The notes beneath the pieces are model-generated. The model searched no databases. It was not told where the DNA came from and saw only the letters and a program-made list of their open reading frames with translations. From NCBI RefSeq assembly GCF_029846235.1, contig NZ_JARVWP010000003.1, positions 124,001 to 188,000 of the forward strand: a DNA stretch of 64,000 bases, read 5' to 3'. A program made the translations under genes and the position numbers. Below, one piece after another: positions 53,644 to 62,890 of this stretch. Each line of letters opens with the position of its first letter. The first letter of the stretch is position 1. This DNA is from Bradyrhizobium sp. CER78. Its GTDB lineage: Bacteria > Pseudomonadota > Alphaproteobacteria > Rhizobiales > Xanthobacteraceae.

Positions 53644-55470
53644 CTATTCGACCGTGACCGATTTGGCCAGATTCCGGGGCTGATCGACGTCGGTGCCCAT
53701 CACCACGGCGGTATGATAGGCGAGCAGCTGGACCGGAACGGCATAGACCATCGGCGCGAAGGTCGCCCCCATGTCCGGCATCACGATCGTCACCAGCGAC
53801 TGGATGGTCGCCTCCGCGGCGCCCTTGGCGTCGGTCATCAGGATGATCTTGCCGCCGCGGGCCGCGACCTCCTGCATGTTGGAGACGGTCTTCTCGAACA
53901 CCTTGTCGAACGGCGCGATCACCACGACCGGCATGTGCTCGTCGATCAGCGCGATCGGGCCGTGCTTGAGCTCGCCGGCGGCGTAGCCCTCGGCATGGAT
54001 GTAGGAGATTTCCTTCAGCTTCAGCGCGCCTTCCAGCGCCAGCGGATAGCTGGTGCCGCGGCCGAGATAGAGCACGTCGCGCGACTTCGAGATCTCGCGC
54101 GCCAGCTTCTCGATCTGCGGTTCGGTGGTCAGCGCTTGCGACATCAGCCGCGGAATCTCGACCAGGCTGTGCACCAGCTTGGCCTCGTCGGCATCGGACA
54201 GTTCGCCGCGCGCCTTGCCGGCGGCAACTGCGAGCGAGGCCAGCACCATCAGCTGGCAAGTGAACGCCTTGGTCGAAGCGACGCCGATCTCGGGACCGGC
54301 CAGCGTCGGCAACACCGTCTCGCTCTCGCGCGCGATCGTCGAGGTCGGCACGTTGACGACCGACAGCGTGTGCGCGCCCTGCGCCTTGGCGTAGCGCAGC
54401 GCCGCCAGCGTGTCGGCGGTCTCGCCCGACTGCGAGATGAAGATCGCAAGGTCGCCCTTGCGCAGCGGGGCCTCGCGGTAACGAAATTCCGAGGCGACAT
54501 CGAGCTCGACCGGCAGCCGTGCCAGCCGCTCGAGCCAGTATTTGGCGACGAAGCCGGCATAACTCGCGGTGCCGCAGGCGGTGATCGAAACGCGCTGGAT
54601 GGCGTTGAAGTCGAACGGCAGCTTGACCGGCATGGTGACGCGCTCGGCCGCCAGGTCGACGTAGCGGGCGAGCGTGTGCCCGACCACTTCCGGCTGCTCG
54701 TGGATCTCCTTGGCCATGAAGTGGCGATAGTTCGCCTTGTCGACCAGCGCGGTCGCCGTCGTGTGCTTGATCGCCTCGCGATGGACGATGGCGTTGTCCT
54801 TGTCGAAGATGGTGGCGCCCTTGCGGTTCAGCACCACCCAGTCGCCGTCCTCGAGATAGCTGATCGTGTCGGTGAACGGCCCGAGCGCGATCGCGTCCGA
54901 GCCGAGATACATCTCGCCGTCGCCATGGCCGACCGCAAGCGGGGGGCCATTGCGGGCGCCGATCATCAGATCGTCCTCGCCGGCGAAGATGAAGCCGAGT
55001 GCGAAGGCGCCGCGCAGTTCCGACAGCACCGCCCTCACCGCCTCGACCGGCTTGACGCCGCCCTTGAGCAGATTGTCGACCAGATGCACCACGACCTCGG
55101 TGTCGGTCTCGGTCGAGAACACCGCACCCTTGGCTTCGAGATGCTCGCGCAGCTCGCGGAAATTCTCGATGATGCCGTTATGCACCACGGCGACGCGTTC
55201 GGTTGAGTGCGGATGCGCGTTGTTCTCGGTCGGCCGGCCATGCGTGGCCCAGCGGGTGTGGCCGATGCCGGTATGGCCGCCGAGCGGCTTGGCCCCCAGC
55301 CGGGCCTCCAGATTCTTCAGCTTGCCCTCGGCGCGCCGCCGCGCCACGACGCCGTTCTCGAGCGTTGCGACCCCCGCGGAATCATAGCCGCGATATTCGA
55401 GCCGCTTGAGCGAATCCACCAGTTGCTCCGCGACCGGAGCGCGTCCAAGAATGCCGACGATGCCGCACAT
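53644..55470 (-). CDS. glmS: Glucosamine-6-phosphate synthase GlmS
   Basis: A 608-residue glutamine:fructose-6-phosphate aminotransferase (isomerising). The start MCGIVGILGR exposes the catalytic Cys after Met removal. GHTRWATHGRPTENNAHPH is the glutaminase block, and the SIS domains hold ITACGTASYAGFVAKYWLE, SQSGETADTLAALRYAK and the C-terminal KSVTVE. It makes glucosamine-6-P for peptidoglycan and LPS. No glmS ribozyme is expected or seen. The ATG is fixed by the N-terminal Cys; upstream frame residues are not used. Confidence 0.97.
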   Translation of the reverse strand: MCGIVGILGRAPVAEQLVDSLKRLEYRGYDSAGVATLENGVVARRRAEGKLKNLEARLGAKPLGGHTGIGHTRWATHGRPTENNAHPHSTERVAVVHNGIIENFRELREHLEAKGAVFSTETDTEVVVHLVDNLLKGGVKPVEAVRAVLSELRGAFALGFIFAGEDDLMIGARNGPPLAVGHGDGEMYLGSDAIALGPFTDTISYLEDGDWVVLNRKGATIFDKDNAIVHREAIKHTTATALVDKANYRHFMAKEIHEQPEVVGHTLARYVDLAAERVTMPVKLPFDFNAIQRVSITACGTASYAGFVAKYWLERLARLPVELDVASEFRYREAPLRKGDLAIFISQSGETADTLAALRYAKAQGAHTLSVVNVPTSTIARESETVLPTLAGPEIGVASTKAFTCQLMVLASLAVAAGKARGELSDADEAKLVHSLVEIPRLMSQALTTEPQIEKLAREISKSRDVLYLGRGTSYPLALEGALKLKEISYIHAEGYAAGELKHGPIALIDEHMPVVVIAPFDKVFEKTVSNMQEVAARGGKIILMTDAKGAAEATIQSLVTIVMPDMGATFAPMVYAVPVQLLAYHTAVVMGTDVDQPRNLAKSVTVE

Positions 55471-55680
55471 GCGGTTCAATGTCCCCAAAAATCGCCGAAA
55501 ATTTGCCAAAGCGGCGACACGGTCCCTTAACGGGAATCGCCAGTCGCAAGATACTCAATAATTATTGCCGATTGCGACAGTCTTAAACGGCAAGGTTGAT
55601 GCGAAAGGCTGGTTAATCGGGGCTAACTAATTTGGCAAGAGTGCGTAGCGGGCACTGCCGTCGGCAGCCCAACTTGGGCT

Positions 55681-55989
55681 TTACCCATGCATCTTGGCGT
55701 GAGCGAATATGCCCACGAGGCCCCAAAACATCATTCCGCTGATCATCGCCACGATGTCGTACGGCCGAAGGCCGACGAGGCCGCAGACCCCGCGACCGGT
55801 CTTTGTGAAGAACGTTTCGACCAGAGCTTGGAGCAAATAAAGGTTCCCAGCCCCGACCACGCAGCCAGACGTCGCGGCACGTCACCAGTATGCCCTGCAG
55901 TCCGTTCTTGAGCAAAGCAGATAGAGCGCGAAGTACGTCACCAGACTGCAAAAGAGTCCAGTCAGAACCGTCGCGGCATGTTTGCGCAT
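55681..55989 (-). pseudogene. Small membrane-protein gene interrupted by an in-frame stop
   Basis: From ATG 55989 the frame reads 35 codons, beginning MRKHAATVLTGLFCSLVTYF, to a TGA at 55884-55882. It then continues in the same frame for 66 codons to TAA at 55681. The second part has LYLLQALVETFFTK and a clear membrane span IVAMISGMMFWGLVGIFAH. One base change would restore a roughly 102-residue protein with two spans. It may be a broken gene, two tiny genes or a sequencing error. No family is recognised. It overlaps the start of the divergent PilZ gene. Confidence 0.5.
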
Positions 55990-56272
55990 GATGTGCTTTG
56001 CACCACCGCCGACTAAGAGCGATGAAACCGCCAACGACAAACGCCGCCAAGTGCGGCGCGTGTTCAAGGCCGGCCAGATCACCTTCAACGCCGGCCATTC
56101 CACGATCGACTGCACGGTGCGCGGACTGTCGCGCGACACCGCGACGATCGAGGTGCTGTCCACCTCGGGGATTCCCAATCAGTTCAAGCTCGCGATCGCC
56201 GCCGACGCGCTGTCGCGGGCCTGCCGCATCACCGCAAAGGCCGACAACCGGATCGAGGTCGCCTTCACCTGA
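55988..56272 (+). CDS. PilZ-like domain protein
   Basis: About 94 residues. DKRRQVRRVFKAGQITFNAG has the RxxxR region of PilZ, and the barrel continues with CTVRGLSRDTATIEVLSTSG and ACRITAKADNRIEVAFT. The (D/N)xSxxG motif reads RGLSRDT, so cyclic-di-GMP binding is uncertain. ATG 55988 or 55991 are possible starts; the real start could lie further in. The start overlaps the divergent broken gene. It lies in the glmS-glmU gap. Confidence 0.7.
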   Translation: MMCFAPPPTKSDETANDKRRQVRRVFKAGQITFNAGHSTIDCTVRGLSRDTATIEVLSTSGIPNQFKLAIAADALSRACRITAKADNRIEVAFT

Positions 56273-56287
56273 TGCTCCCCTCCGATC

Positions 56288-56392
56288 GTCATTCCGGGGC
56301 TCGCGAAGCGAGAGCCCGGAATCCATTTCACCGCTTGTCCTGAGGCCCGATGGATTTCCGGGCTCGACGCTAACGTGTCGCCCCGGAATGAC
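56288..56392. repeat. Bradyrhizobium-type intergenic repeat (GTCATTCCGGGG class)
   Basis: GTCATTCCGGGG at 56288-56299 and CCCCGGAATGAC at 56381-56392 are exact inverted ends; GAGAGCCCGGAATCCAT and ATGGATTTCCGGGCTC pair inside. Same class as the element at 28848-28947, but with a different centre. Confidence 0.78.
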
Positions 56393-56497
56393 AAGTGGAT
56401 GGGTCGCACAGTCCGGACGAGCTAACGGGTCCGACATATCGCTTTGCCCGTACGGGCAAGCGCTGCGGCAGGGCATCGCCGCCGTCGCACGAGCGCC

Positions 56498-57292
56498 CTA
56501 ATGCTCGACCCGGTACAGCCGCCAGCGCTCCGGCACGCCCTTGAGCTGATGTGCGCCGCGATCCTTGAAACGGACTTCGGACTCCAGCATCAGGTCCTTG
56601 ACCGCGCTCGAGACCAGGACCTCGCCGGCACCCGCTTTGGCAGCGACGCGCGCGCCGATGTGAAACGCAAGACCGATGACCTCCGCTCCGCTCACCTTGT
56701 ACTCGCCCGCGTGCAGCCCAATCCTGATCTCAAGCCCCAGCGTGCGCACGGCTTCGCGGATCGCGGTCGCGCAGCGGATCCCGGCCGCCGGCTTGCCGAA
56801 CGTCGCCAGCACGCCGTCCCCGGTCGTCACGACTTCCTTGCCGCGCAGAGCCTTCAGCTCCCTGCGGACGGCGGCATAATAGTGGTTCATCACCGTCGCC
56901 CAACGCGAATCGCCGAGCCGTGCGGCCTTTTCGGTGGACCGAACGATATCGACGAACAGGATCGTGGCGAGCGCCTGCTTGAGCTCCGAGCCTCGCTCGG
57001 CGGTCCGGCGCCGGTTCGCGATATTTCCTGTCAGCGGTTCATAGCGATGGCTGCGCCGCCGCGCGATGGCAGCCTTGGTGTAGTCCTGGGCACGCTGCAC
57101 CGTACGGCAGCGAATGGTCTTTTCCTGCGGAGGGAACGTCCAGTAGACCTTTCGCCCGCTTCCGGCGCCCTGAACCTCCACGGCGCCCCACTTCAGGAAA
57201 ACCGTCGAGCCAGTCCGCCGAATGCACCATGCCTTGGATGTGTATCCGGAGACGTTCGATTGATGGACTCCGATGCGAAGGAATTTGGGCAT
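56498..57292 (-). CDS. Class III adenylate cyclase with N-terminal WGR-like domain
   Basis: A 264-residue cytoplasmic protein. Residues 1-90 resemble a WGR module: VFLKWGAVEVQGAGSGRKVY, then TVQRAQDYTKAAI. Residues about 100-264 are a class III nucleotidyl cyclase: LATILFVDIVRSTEKAARLG (first metal Asp), VVTTGDGVLATFGKPAAGI (second Asp) and IRIGLHAGEYKVSGAEVIGLAFHIGARVAA. The catalytic domain is complete and lacks membrane segments. WGR domains are known from PARPs and bind nucleic acids or proteins. The ATG at 57292 gives the whole N-terminal domain. It lies between glmU and glmS. Confidence 0.8.
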   Translation of the reverse strand: MPKFLRIGVHQSNVSGYTSKAWCIRRTGSTVFLKWGAVEVQGAGSGRKVYWTFPPQEKTIRCRTVQRAQDYTKAAIARRRSHRYEPLTGNIANRRRTAERGSELKQALATILFVDIVRSTEKAARLGDSRWATVMNHYYAAVRRELKALRGKEVVTTGDGVLATFGKPAAGIRCATAIREAVRTLGLEIRIGLHAGEYKVSGAEVIGLAFHIGARVAAKAGAGEVLVSSAVKDLMLESEVRFKDRGAHQLKGVPERWRLYRVEH

Positions 57293-57476
57293 GAGCGTCC
57301 GGCCGAGAGCGCTTGGGGTCCTACCTCCGGTAAAGCGTAGTCAGACATTCCCGCATTGGCAACAGGACGCGCGATCGGCACCTGGCTTTCCGCCTCTGCA
57401 AGGGAGAGGGCGGAACGAAGAGCAAAGCTCGGTAAATCATGTCGCGAGAACGCGAAGCTGCGTTCCCACCCGGAGC

Positions 57477-57586
57477 TGTCATCGCCCGGCTCGACCGGGC
57501 GATCCAGTACGCCGCGGCCTCTCGGCTCGATAGCAACTGCCTCTGGAATACTGGATCACCCGCTTTCGCTTTTCGCGGGTGATGAC
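57477..57586. repeat. Bradyrhizobium-type intergenic repeat (TGTCATCGCCCG class)
   Basis: TGTCATCGCCCG on the left pairs with CGGGTGATGACA on the right; GATCCAGTA and TACTGGATC pair inside. It fills much of the 364-bp gap between the cyclase and glmU genes (57293-57656), in which I see no other feature. Confidence 0.75.
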
Positions 57587-57656
57587 ATCCCACGTTGGGA
57601 TACGCAGGAATGGCAACGTCACGCGCAGACAAACTCGCGATCACGCCGGCAGAAGT

Positions 57657-59015
57657 TCACTTCCCCTTCGCGGCCTTCTCTTTCAGCTTCGCCGCGCGGT
57701 AGCGCGTCGCGCCGCCTTCGCGGATCGACTGTTCGCTGCGCTCCAGCGCCATCGCGTCGTCGGGGACGTCCTTGGTGATGACGGAGCCCGAGCCGATATA
57801 GGCGCCCTTGCCGATCGTGACCGGCGCGACCAGCGACGAATTGGTGCCAACGAAGGCGCCCTCGCCGATCAGCGTCTTGTGCTTGAGGAAGCCGTCATAG
57901 TTGCAGGTGATGGTGCCGGCGCCGAGGTTGGAATTGGCGCCGACATGGGCGTCGCCGACATAGGAGAGATGGTTGACCTTGACGCCGGCCTCGAGCACGG
58001 CAGCCTTGGTCTCGACGAAATTGCCGATCCGCGCGCCGTCGCCGAGCGAGGTGCCCGGCCGCAGCCGCGCATAGGGACCGACCGACACCTTCTTGCCGAC
58101 CTTCGCCTCGACGATGTGCGAGAACGAATGGATCACGGCGCCGTCGTCGATCGAGACGCCCGGTCCGATCACCACGAACGGCTCGATCACGACGTCCTTG
58201 CCGAACTTCGTGTCGGCGGCGAGATAGACGGTGTCGGGCGCGATCAGGGTCACGCCGGCCTCGAGCGCCTGCTTGCGTAGCCGCGCCTGCATCACGGCCT
58301 CGGCCTCGGCGAGCTGCGCCTTGGTGTTGATGCCGCGCACTTCGTCTTCGCTGGTTTCGATCACGACGGCCTCCAGTCCCAATTCCCTGACGATGCCGAC
58401 GGCATCGGTCAGATAATATTCGCCCTTGCTGTTGGCATTGCCGATCTTCTCGATGATCGCGAGCGCCTTCCTGCCGTCGAACGCCATCACGCCGGCATTG
58501 CACAGCGTGATCTTGCGCTCCTCGGGGCTGGCGTCGGCCTGCTCGCGGATCGCGACAAGCTTGCCGTTCTCGACCACCAGCCGGCCGTAGCCGGTCGGGT
58601 CGGCGGCCTGGAAACCGAGCACCGCAAGCGCCGCGCCGTCGCGCAGCGGCGCGCGCAGGCGCGCAAAGGTCTCGGCCGAGATCAGCGGCGTGTCGCCGAA
58701 CGCGACCAGCAGGTCGGCGGCGCCGCGGGCGATCGCCTCGCGCGCGGCCAGCACCGCATGTGCCGTGCCGAGCCGCTCGCGCTGCACGAAGGTCTGCGCA
58801 TCGGGCCGCACCCGGCGGGCCTCGGCGGCGACCGCCTCATGGTCGGGACCGATCACGACCGCGAGCTGCGAGCCTTCGCCTGAGGCGGCGGCATTGAGCA
58901 CGTGCGCCAGCAGCGCCTGCCCGGCCACGGGGTGCAGCACTTTCGGCAGCGACGAGCGCATCCGCGTGCCCTCGCCGGCCGCAAGCACCACTGTCAGGCT
59001 CGTTCGCGCAGTCAT
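57657..59015 (-). CDS. glmU: Bifunctional GlmU (UDP-GlcNAc pyrophosphorylase / GlcN-1-P acetyltransferase)
   Basis: A 452-residue bifunctional enzyme. The N-terminal uridyltransferase carries [20 protein letters not shown], and the C-terminal part is a left-handed beta helix of hexapeptide repeats ([33 protein letters not shown]). It makes UDP-N-acetylglucosamine for peptidoglycan, LPS and Nod factor. Length is standard. GlmS, the step before it, is encoded on the same strand about 2.2 kb downstream, with a cyclase and PilZ gene between, so the usual glmU-glmS adjacency is interrupted. Confidence 0.97.
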   Translation of the reverse strand: MTARTSLTVVLAAGEGTRMRSSLPKVLHPVAGQALLAHVLNAAASGEGSQLAVVIGPDHEAVAAEARRVRPDAQTFVQRERLGTAHAVLAAREAIARGAADLLVAFGDTPLISAETFARLRAPLRDGAALAVLGFQAADPTGYGRLVVENGKLVAIREQADASPEERKITLCNAGVMAFDGRKALAIIEKIGNANSKGEYYLTDAVGIVRELGLEAVVIETSEDEVRGINTKAQLAEAEAVMQARLRKQALEAGVTLIAPDTVYLAADTKFGKDVVIEPFVVIGPGVSIDDGAVIHSFSHIVEAKVGKKVSVGPYARLRPGTSLGDGARIGNFVETKAAVLEAGVKVNHLSYVGDAHVGANSNLGAGTITCNYDGFLKHKTLIGEGAFVGTNSSLVAPVTIGKGAYIGSGSVITKDVPDDAMALERSEQSIREGGATRYRAAKLKEKAAKGK

Positions 59016-59162
59016 TCACAATCCTCGATATCTCGCGCAGCTCGCTGCGCCAAGCTTGGTTCGAGGCCGTCTTTAATTGTTTTCCCCGGCAGAAGAAACC
59101 GTTTCGCCCTCACGGTCCTCCGGATTCAAGTTCCCGGTCCATTTCCTGTTAATCTTTGCCTC

Positions 59163-60581
59163 GTGATTCGGCGGGCCTTGAGGAGGGCCAAGCGGGCTTT
59201 GGCCAAAGATCGCGACAATCTGGCGGCGGATTTCGACACCGAGAGCACCTCCGGCTTTTTGGCCGAGGAGGATGCTTTCGATCGCCGCATGCTGTGGCGG
59301 CTCGGCTCGTGGGGCGTGGCCGCAGTCGGCGCCGTCACCATCGCCGTGATGGCCAACCAGTCGGCGCTGACGATGCGGCGCGACCTCGTCGCTGCGTCAG
59401 ACATCGCACGCCAGGCCCAGCAGCTGCAGACGCTGGCGAAGGAAAGCCACACCGAAACGCGCCGGCTCGCATCCGCGATCGATACGCTCAACGGCGACCG
59501 CGACCGGCTCTATTCGCGCGTAACCACGCTGGAACAGGGGCTCGACTCGGTGACCGGCACGATCGCCAAGCAACCGTCAGCACTTGTGCCGGCGCCAGCA
59601 ACATCGGCAGCCGCGCCCGGCACGCCGCCGGGCTCCGCCAATTCGGCGCCAACCGTTGCCGCGGTCGCAACCGCACCGCCGGCCGCATCGGACAAACCGG
59701 TCGTGGCCGAGAAGGTGCCGGCATCCGCCGACAGTAAGGTCTCGGCACCGATCGAGAAGCCGGTAGCGGCGGCCGAAAAGCCCGCAGTGGCCGACAAGAA
59801 GCCGGCACCCGCCACGACCAGGCAACAGGCTGCCGTCGAGAAGCCGTCGGCATCCGACAATCCGCCGCCGGCTTCACCCAACACCCCATCCGTTGCCAGT
59901 CCGATGAGCGCCGCGGCCGCCGCAGCCAGTGCCGAGGATGCGAAAACGGCCGCGCCGGCTTCCGCAACGGTTGCCGACAAGCCACCTGCCGAGAAGCCGC
60001 TGCTGGCATCGTTCGAGCCCGCGGCGAGCAAGGGAAGCGAAGCGGTCAAGCCGCCGACCGCCAACGACGTCAGCGCCGCGCCGATCCCTCCGCTGGTGAT
60101 CACGCCGGATCCGGACTCCGATGTTGAAGACGATGCGCCGAAGGCGCAGATCCACCGCACCGAGTTCGGCGTCGATCTCGGCACCGCAAATTCGGTCAAT
60201 GGACTGCGCGCGCTGTGGCGCGGCTTGTTGAAATCGAAGGCCAACGCGCCGCTGGTCGCGCTGCGGCCGATCATCGTCATCAAGGAAAACAGCAACGGGC
60301 TCGGCATGCAGTTGCGTCTGGTCGCTGGACCGCTGAACGACGCCGGGACCGCCGCCAAGATCTGCGCCGGCCTCAGCCTGGTGCAGCGGACCTGCGAGAC
60401 GGCGATCTATGACGGCCAGCGGCTGGCCCTTAACGAGCCGCCCGCCGCAGCCAGGCCGGCGCAGCCGCACCGGCGGCTGGCGCCGAAGCGCACCACCATC
60501 GCTCCGCCGCAGCCGGTCGCCGAGGAAAAGAAGCCTGAGCCTGCGACGATCTCCTCGATGTTCCGGCGGAACAGCCAATAA
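59163..60581 (+). CDS. Single-span membrane protein with SPOR-like C-terminal domain
   Basis: A 472-residue protein from GTG 59163. The cytoplasmic part (1-45) is basic; a span follows (WGVAAVGAVTIAVMANQSAL), then a coiled-coil region (TETRRLASAIDTLNGDRDRL), a long Ala/Pro/Lys linker (about 145-330), and a C-terminal domain from EFGVDLGTANSVNGLRALW to CETAIYDGQRL. This last part fits a SPOR-type peptidoglycan-binding fold. It probably acts at the cell envelope, perhaps at the division site. The start is inferred; GTG 59163 precedes the basic region. Confidence 0.72.
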   Translation: MIRRALRRAKRALAKDRDNLAADFDTESTSGFLAEEDAFDRRMLWRLGSWGVAAVGAVTIAVMANQSALTMRRDLVAASDIARQAQQLQTLAKESHTETRRLASAIDTLNGDRDRLYSRVTTLEQGLDSVTGTIAKQPSALVPAPATSAAAPGTPPGSANSAPTVAAVATAPPAASDKPVVAEKVPASADSKVSAPIEKPVAAAEKPAVADKKPAPATTRQQAAVEKPSASDNPPPASPNTPSVASPMSAAAAAASAEDAKTAAPASATVADKPPAEKPLLASFEPAASKGSEAVKPPTANDVSAAPIPPLVITPDPDSDVEDDAPKAQIHRTEFGVDLGTANSVNGLRALWRGLLKSKANAPLVALRPIIVIKENSNGLGMQLRLVAGPLNDAGTAAKICAGLSLVQRTCETAIYDGQRLALNEPPAAARPAQPHRRLAPKRTTIAPPQPVAEEKKPEPATISSMFRRNSQ

Positions 60582-60677
60582 TCATGCCTGGCGAAGCGAT
60601 TGCGGCCAAATTCTCAACCGATTTCGCTGCTCCAACCGAGCCTTGTCCCAGCCCCCGTTCCCGACCATAGTGCCGCG

Positions 60678-61058
60678 ATGACAAAACCTCCGTTCCGCCT
60701 CTCTCCCTATCAGGTCCAGTTCCTGATGGTCGTCGGCTTCGTCACCGTCGGCTACGCGCTGTACGTGCGCTATCTGGCCATCGAGTTCTCGCCCGTCGCG
60801 CTGGCCTGCGACGCCGGCACGCAGACCATGCTCTGCAAGGCGCGCGCGCTCTCGACCGTGCTTTTCAAGAACTCGGTGTTCGGCATCACCGCGCTGGTGA
60901 TTGCGCTGTTGAACCTAATGCGGCCCTCGATCGTGCTGCTCACCGGCGGGCTGATCGCCGCCGGGCTCGGGATCGTGCTCTACAACGTCGTGTTGTCCGG
61001 GCTTGCGATCGGGCTGTTCATCCTGGGTTTTGCGCGGCCCGCGCCCGCCACAGCGTAG
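60678..61058 (+). CDS. Small membrane protein, unknown function
   Basis: A 126-residue integral membrane protein with four likely spans (QVQFLMVVGFVTVGYALYV, NSVFGITALVIALLNL, SIVLLTGGLIAAGLGIVLY and VVLSGLAIGLFILGF). A conserved CDAGTQTMLCK pair of cysteines lies between spans 1 and 2. Its 3' end overlaps the convergent ndvC-like gene by 41 bp. The pair may be regulated by read-through. No family is recognised. Confidence 0.7.
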   Translation: MTKPPFRLSPYQVQFLMVVGFVTVGYALYVRYLAIEFSPVALACDAGTQTMLCKARALSTVLFKNSVFGITALVIALLNLMRPSIVLLTGGLIAAGLGIVLYNVVLSGLAIGLFILGFARPAPATA

Positions 61059-62646
61059 CTGATAGCAAGAGGTACATCACGCAGGTCCAGTCCGACTGCC
61101 AGTTGATCGTGCCCTCGTTGTAGATCGTGTAGAGGGCGGCGATCGCAAGCAAGCCGGCGAACACGGATTCCGCGATCGGCCGGACGCCTTCCTTCGGGCG
61201 GTTGAGCATGGTCAGCAGCGCGAACGGCACCACGGCCATGGTCAGTGAGGCATACGGGAAGTCGCGGTAACGCGGATCGAAGGCGAAGCCGAGCGCGGTC
61301 TCGGCGGCGATGACGGTAGTGATGGCCAGCACGATCGCCAGCAGCGCACCGATCGCGCCCTTGCCGCGATAGTCGCGCGGCCCGATCAGTTCCAGGAAAG
61401 TCGGCAGCGAGCGTCCGGCGATCAGCGCATGCGCGGTCAGCAAGGGTGCGATGATCGCGGCCGCGAGCAGCACGCCCCAATGCAGAAAGCCGCTGGTGCC
61501 GTAGCTCTCGTAGTAAATCTTGTCGCCGGCGATCCCGAGCAGCGTCCCCGCCGTGGTCGCCGAAATGCCGACCGCGATCCAGGCCGATGGCCGCGGCGTC
61601 CAGGGCCGGCGGCGCAGCGTCAGCCAGGCCACCAGGAAGGTGGCAACCGACAGCGCCATGCCGCCCGCCATCTGCAGCTTCCAGGCCGGATAGTTGGTGA
61701 TCGCAACGCCGGGCGGGTACTTGACCTGCCGCTTGACCGAATCGAACAGGCCCCAATTGCCGCCGACGGTACCCTCGAGCATGCGCTTCCAGGGCTGGTC
61801 ATAGGCTTCGATCAGGTTGACGCGAAAACCCTCGCGCTTGGCGAGGTCGAGGATCTCCGACACCACCCGCGCCTGGTTGGTGCGCGACGGCAATGCGCCC
61901 TCCCGCATCCGTCCCTGGCTCGGCCAGCCGGTCTCGCCGATCAGGATCTCCTTGCCCGGGAACGTCACCGCCATCCGCTTGCGGATCTCGTCGACATGCG
62001 CGGCGGCGTACTTCGCCTTGACCGGGATGTCCTCCCAATACGGCAGGATGTGAATGGTGATGAAATCGACCGCGTCATAGATCTCGCGATTCTTCACCCA
62101 GTATTCCCAGACGTCGGCATAGGTGACCGGGAGGTTGCCTGCCGAAGCCTTCACCGCGCGGATGTTGCCGGCAAGATCGGCAGCCGTCATCTCACCGCGC
62201 AGCAGCACCTCGTTGCCGACGATCAGCGAGGTCACCACGCCGGGATATTCCTTGGCGAGCCGCACCGCGATCGCGATCTGCTGCAGGTTCTTGAAACGGT
62301 TGCTGCTGAGCCAGATACCCTGCATCACCTTCAACCCGACCTTGGCTGCGACGCCCGGGACCTGGTCGAGGCCGTTCTCGATCGAATAGGTGCGCACGCA
62401 GTCGGTGACCTTGGCGAGATCGGCAAGGTCCTGTTCGATCTGCTCGACCGGAATCTGCGTGGTGGGGTCCAGCGGCGTCTGGGCGCCGCGGAACGGCGTG
62501 TAGGACACGCATTGCAACTTTGCGGCAGGATCGATCGGCGCACGCGCGAGCGTAATCGGCGTGGCGAGCCACCACCACACAGATGCAATCACGGCGAGCG
62601 AGATCAGGAGAAGCGCCAGCGGCGTACGAAGCGAAATCGGTTCCAT
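61018..62646 (-). CDS. ndvC: Glucan synthesis protein NdvC (GH17-like domain, membrane)
   Basis: A 542-residue protein. An N-terminal anchor (LALLLISLAVIASVWWW) is followed by a periplasmic GH17 domain (about 40-300) with general acid Glu146 in LIVGNEVLLRG and nucleophile Glu238 in IGETGWPSQGR. About eight C-terminal spans follow. In Bradyrhizobium japonicum, NdvC is proposed to form the beta-(1,6) linkages of cyclic beta-(1,3),(1,6)-glucan. It is encoded on the other strand from ndvD and ndvB, starting about 240 bp from ndvD. The GGAGG lies directly before the ATG at 62646. Confidence 0.85.
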   Translation of the reverse strand: MEPISLRTPLALLLISLAVIASVWWWLATPITLARAPIDPAAKLQCVSYTPFRGAQTPLDPTTQIPVEQIEQDLADLAKVTDCVRTYSIENGLDQVPGVAAKVGLKVMQGIWLSSNRFKNLQQIAIAVRLAKEYPGVVTSLIVGNEVLLRGEMTAADLAGNIRAVKASAGNLPVTYADVWEYWVKNREIYDAVDFITIHILPYWEDIPVKAKYAAAHVDEIRKRMAVTFPGKEILIGETGWPSQGRMREGALPSRTNQARVVSEILDLAKREGFRVNLIEAYDQPWKRMLEGTVGGNWGLFDSVKRQVKYPPGVAITNYPAWKLQMAGGMALSVATFLVAWLTLRRRPWTPRPSAWIAVGISATTAGTLLGIAGDKIYYESYGTSGFLHWGVLLAAAIIAPLLTAHALIAGRSLPTFLELIGPRDYRGKGAIGALLAIVLAITTVIAAETALGFAFDPRYRDFPYASLTMAVVPFALLTMLNRPKEGVRPIAESVFAGLLAIAALYTIYNEGTINWQSDWTCVMYLLLSATLWRARAAQNPG

Positions 62647-62890
62647 CCTCCGGGGGACCGTCGAATTAGCCGGTCACAGCCCGTCTGCCAAGTGTAGGAT
62701 TAGGTCAATACCATGGTTGTCCTGCGACAGTTTTGCGCTGGATCGATAAAGTTGTGAGTTTGCTGGACAAAATACCAAATTCCAGTCATCTGACTCCGCC
62801 AGAGTCTCCGCCGCACTGGAGACCTATTTGGACGGCATCACGCGAGCCGTTAGGATGATCCCGCGGGGGCAGGAACATATCGGGGAATGC

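Noticed and set aside
53970..55470. A glmS ribozyme in front of glmS
   Set aside because: The 210 bp before glmS show no recognisable ribozyme core, and such ribozymes are known from Gram-positive bacteria.
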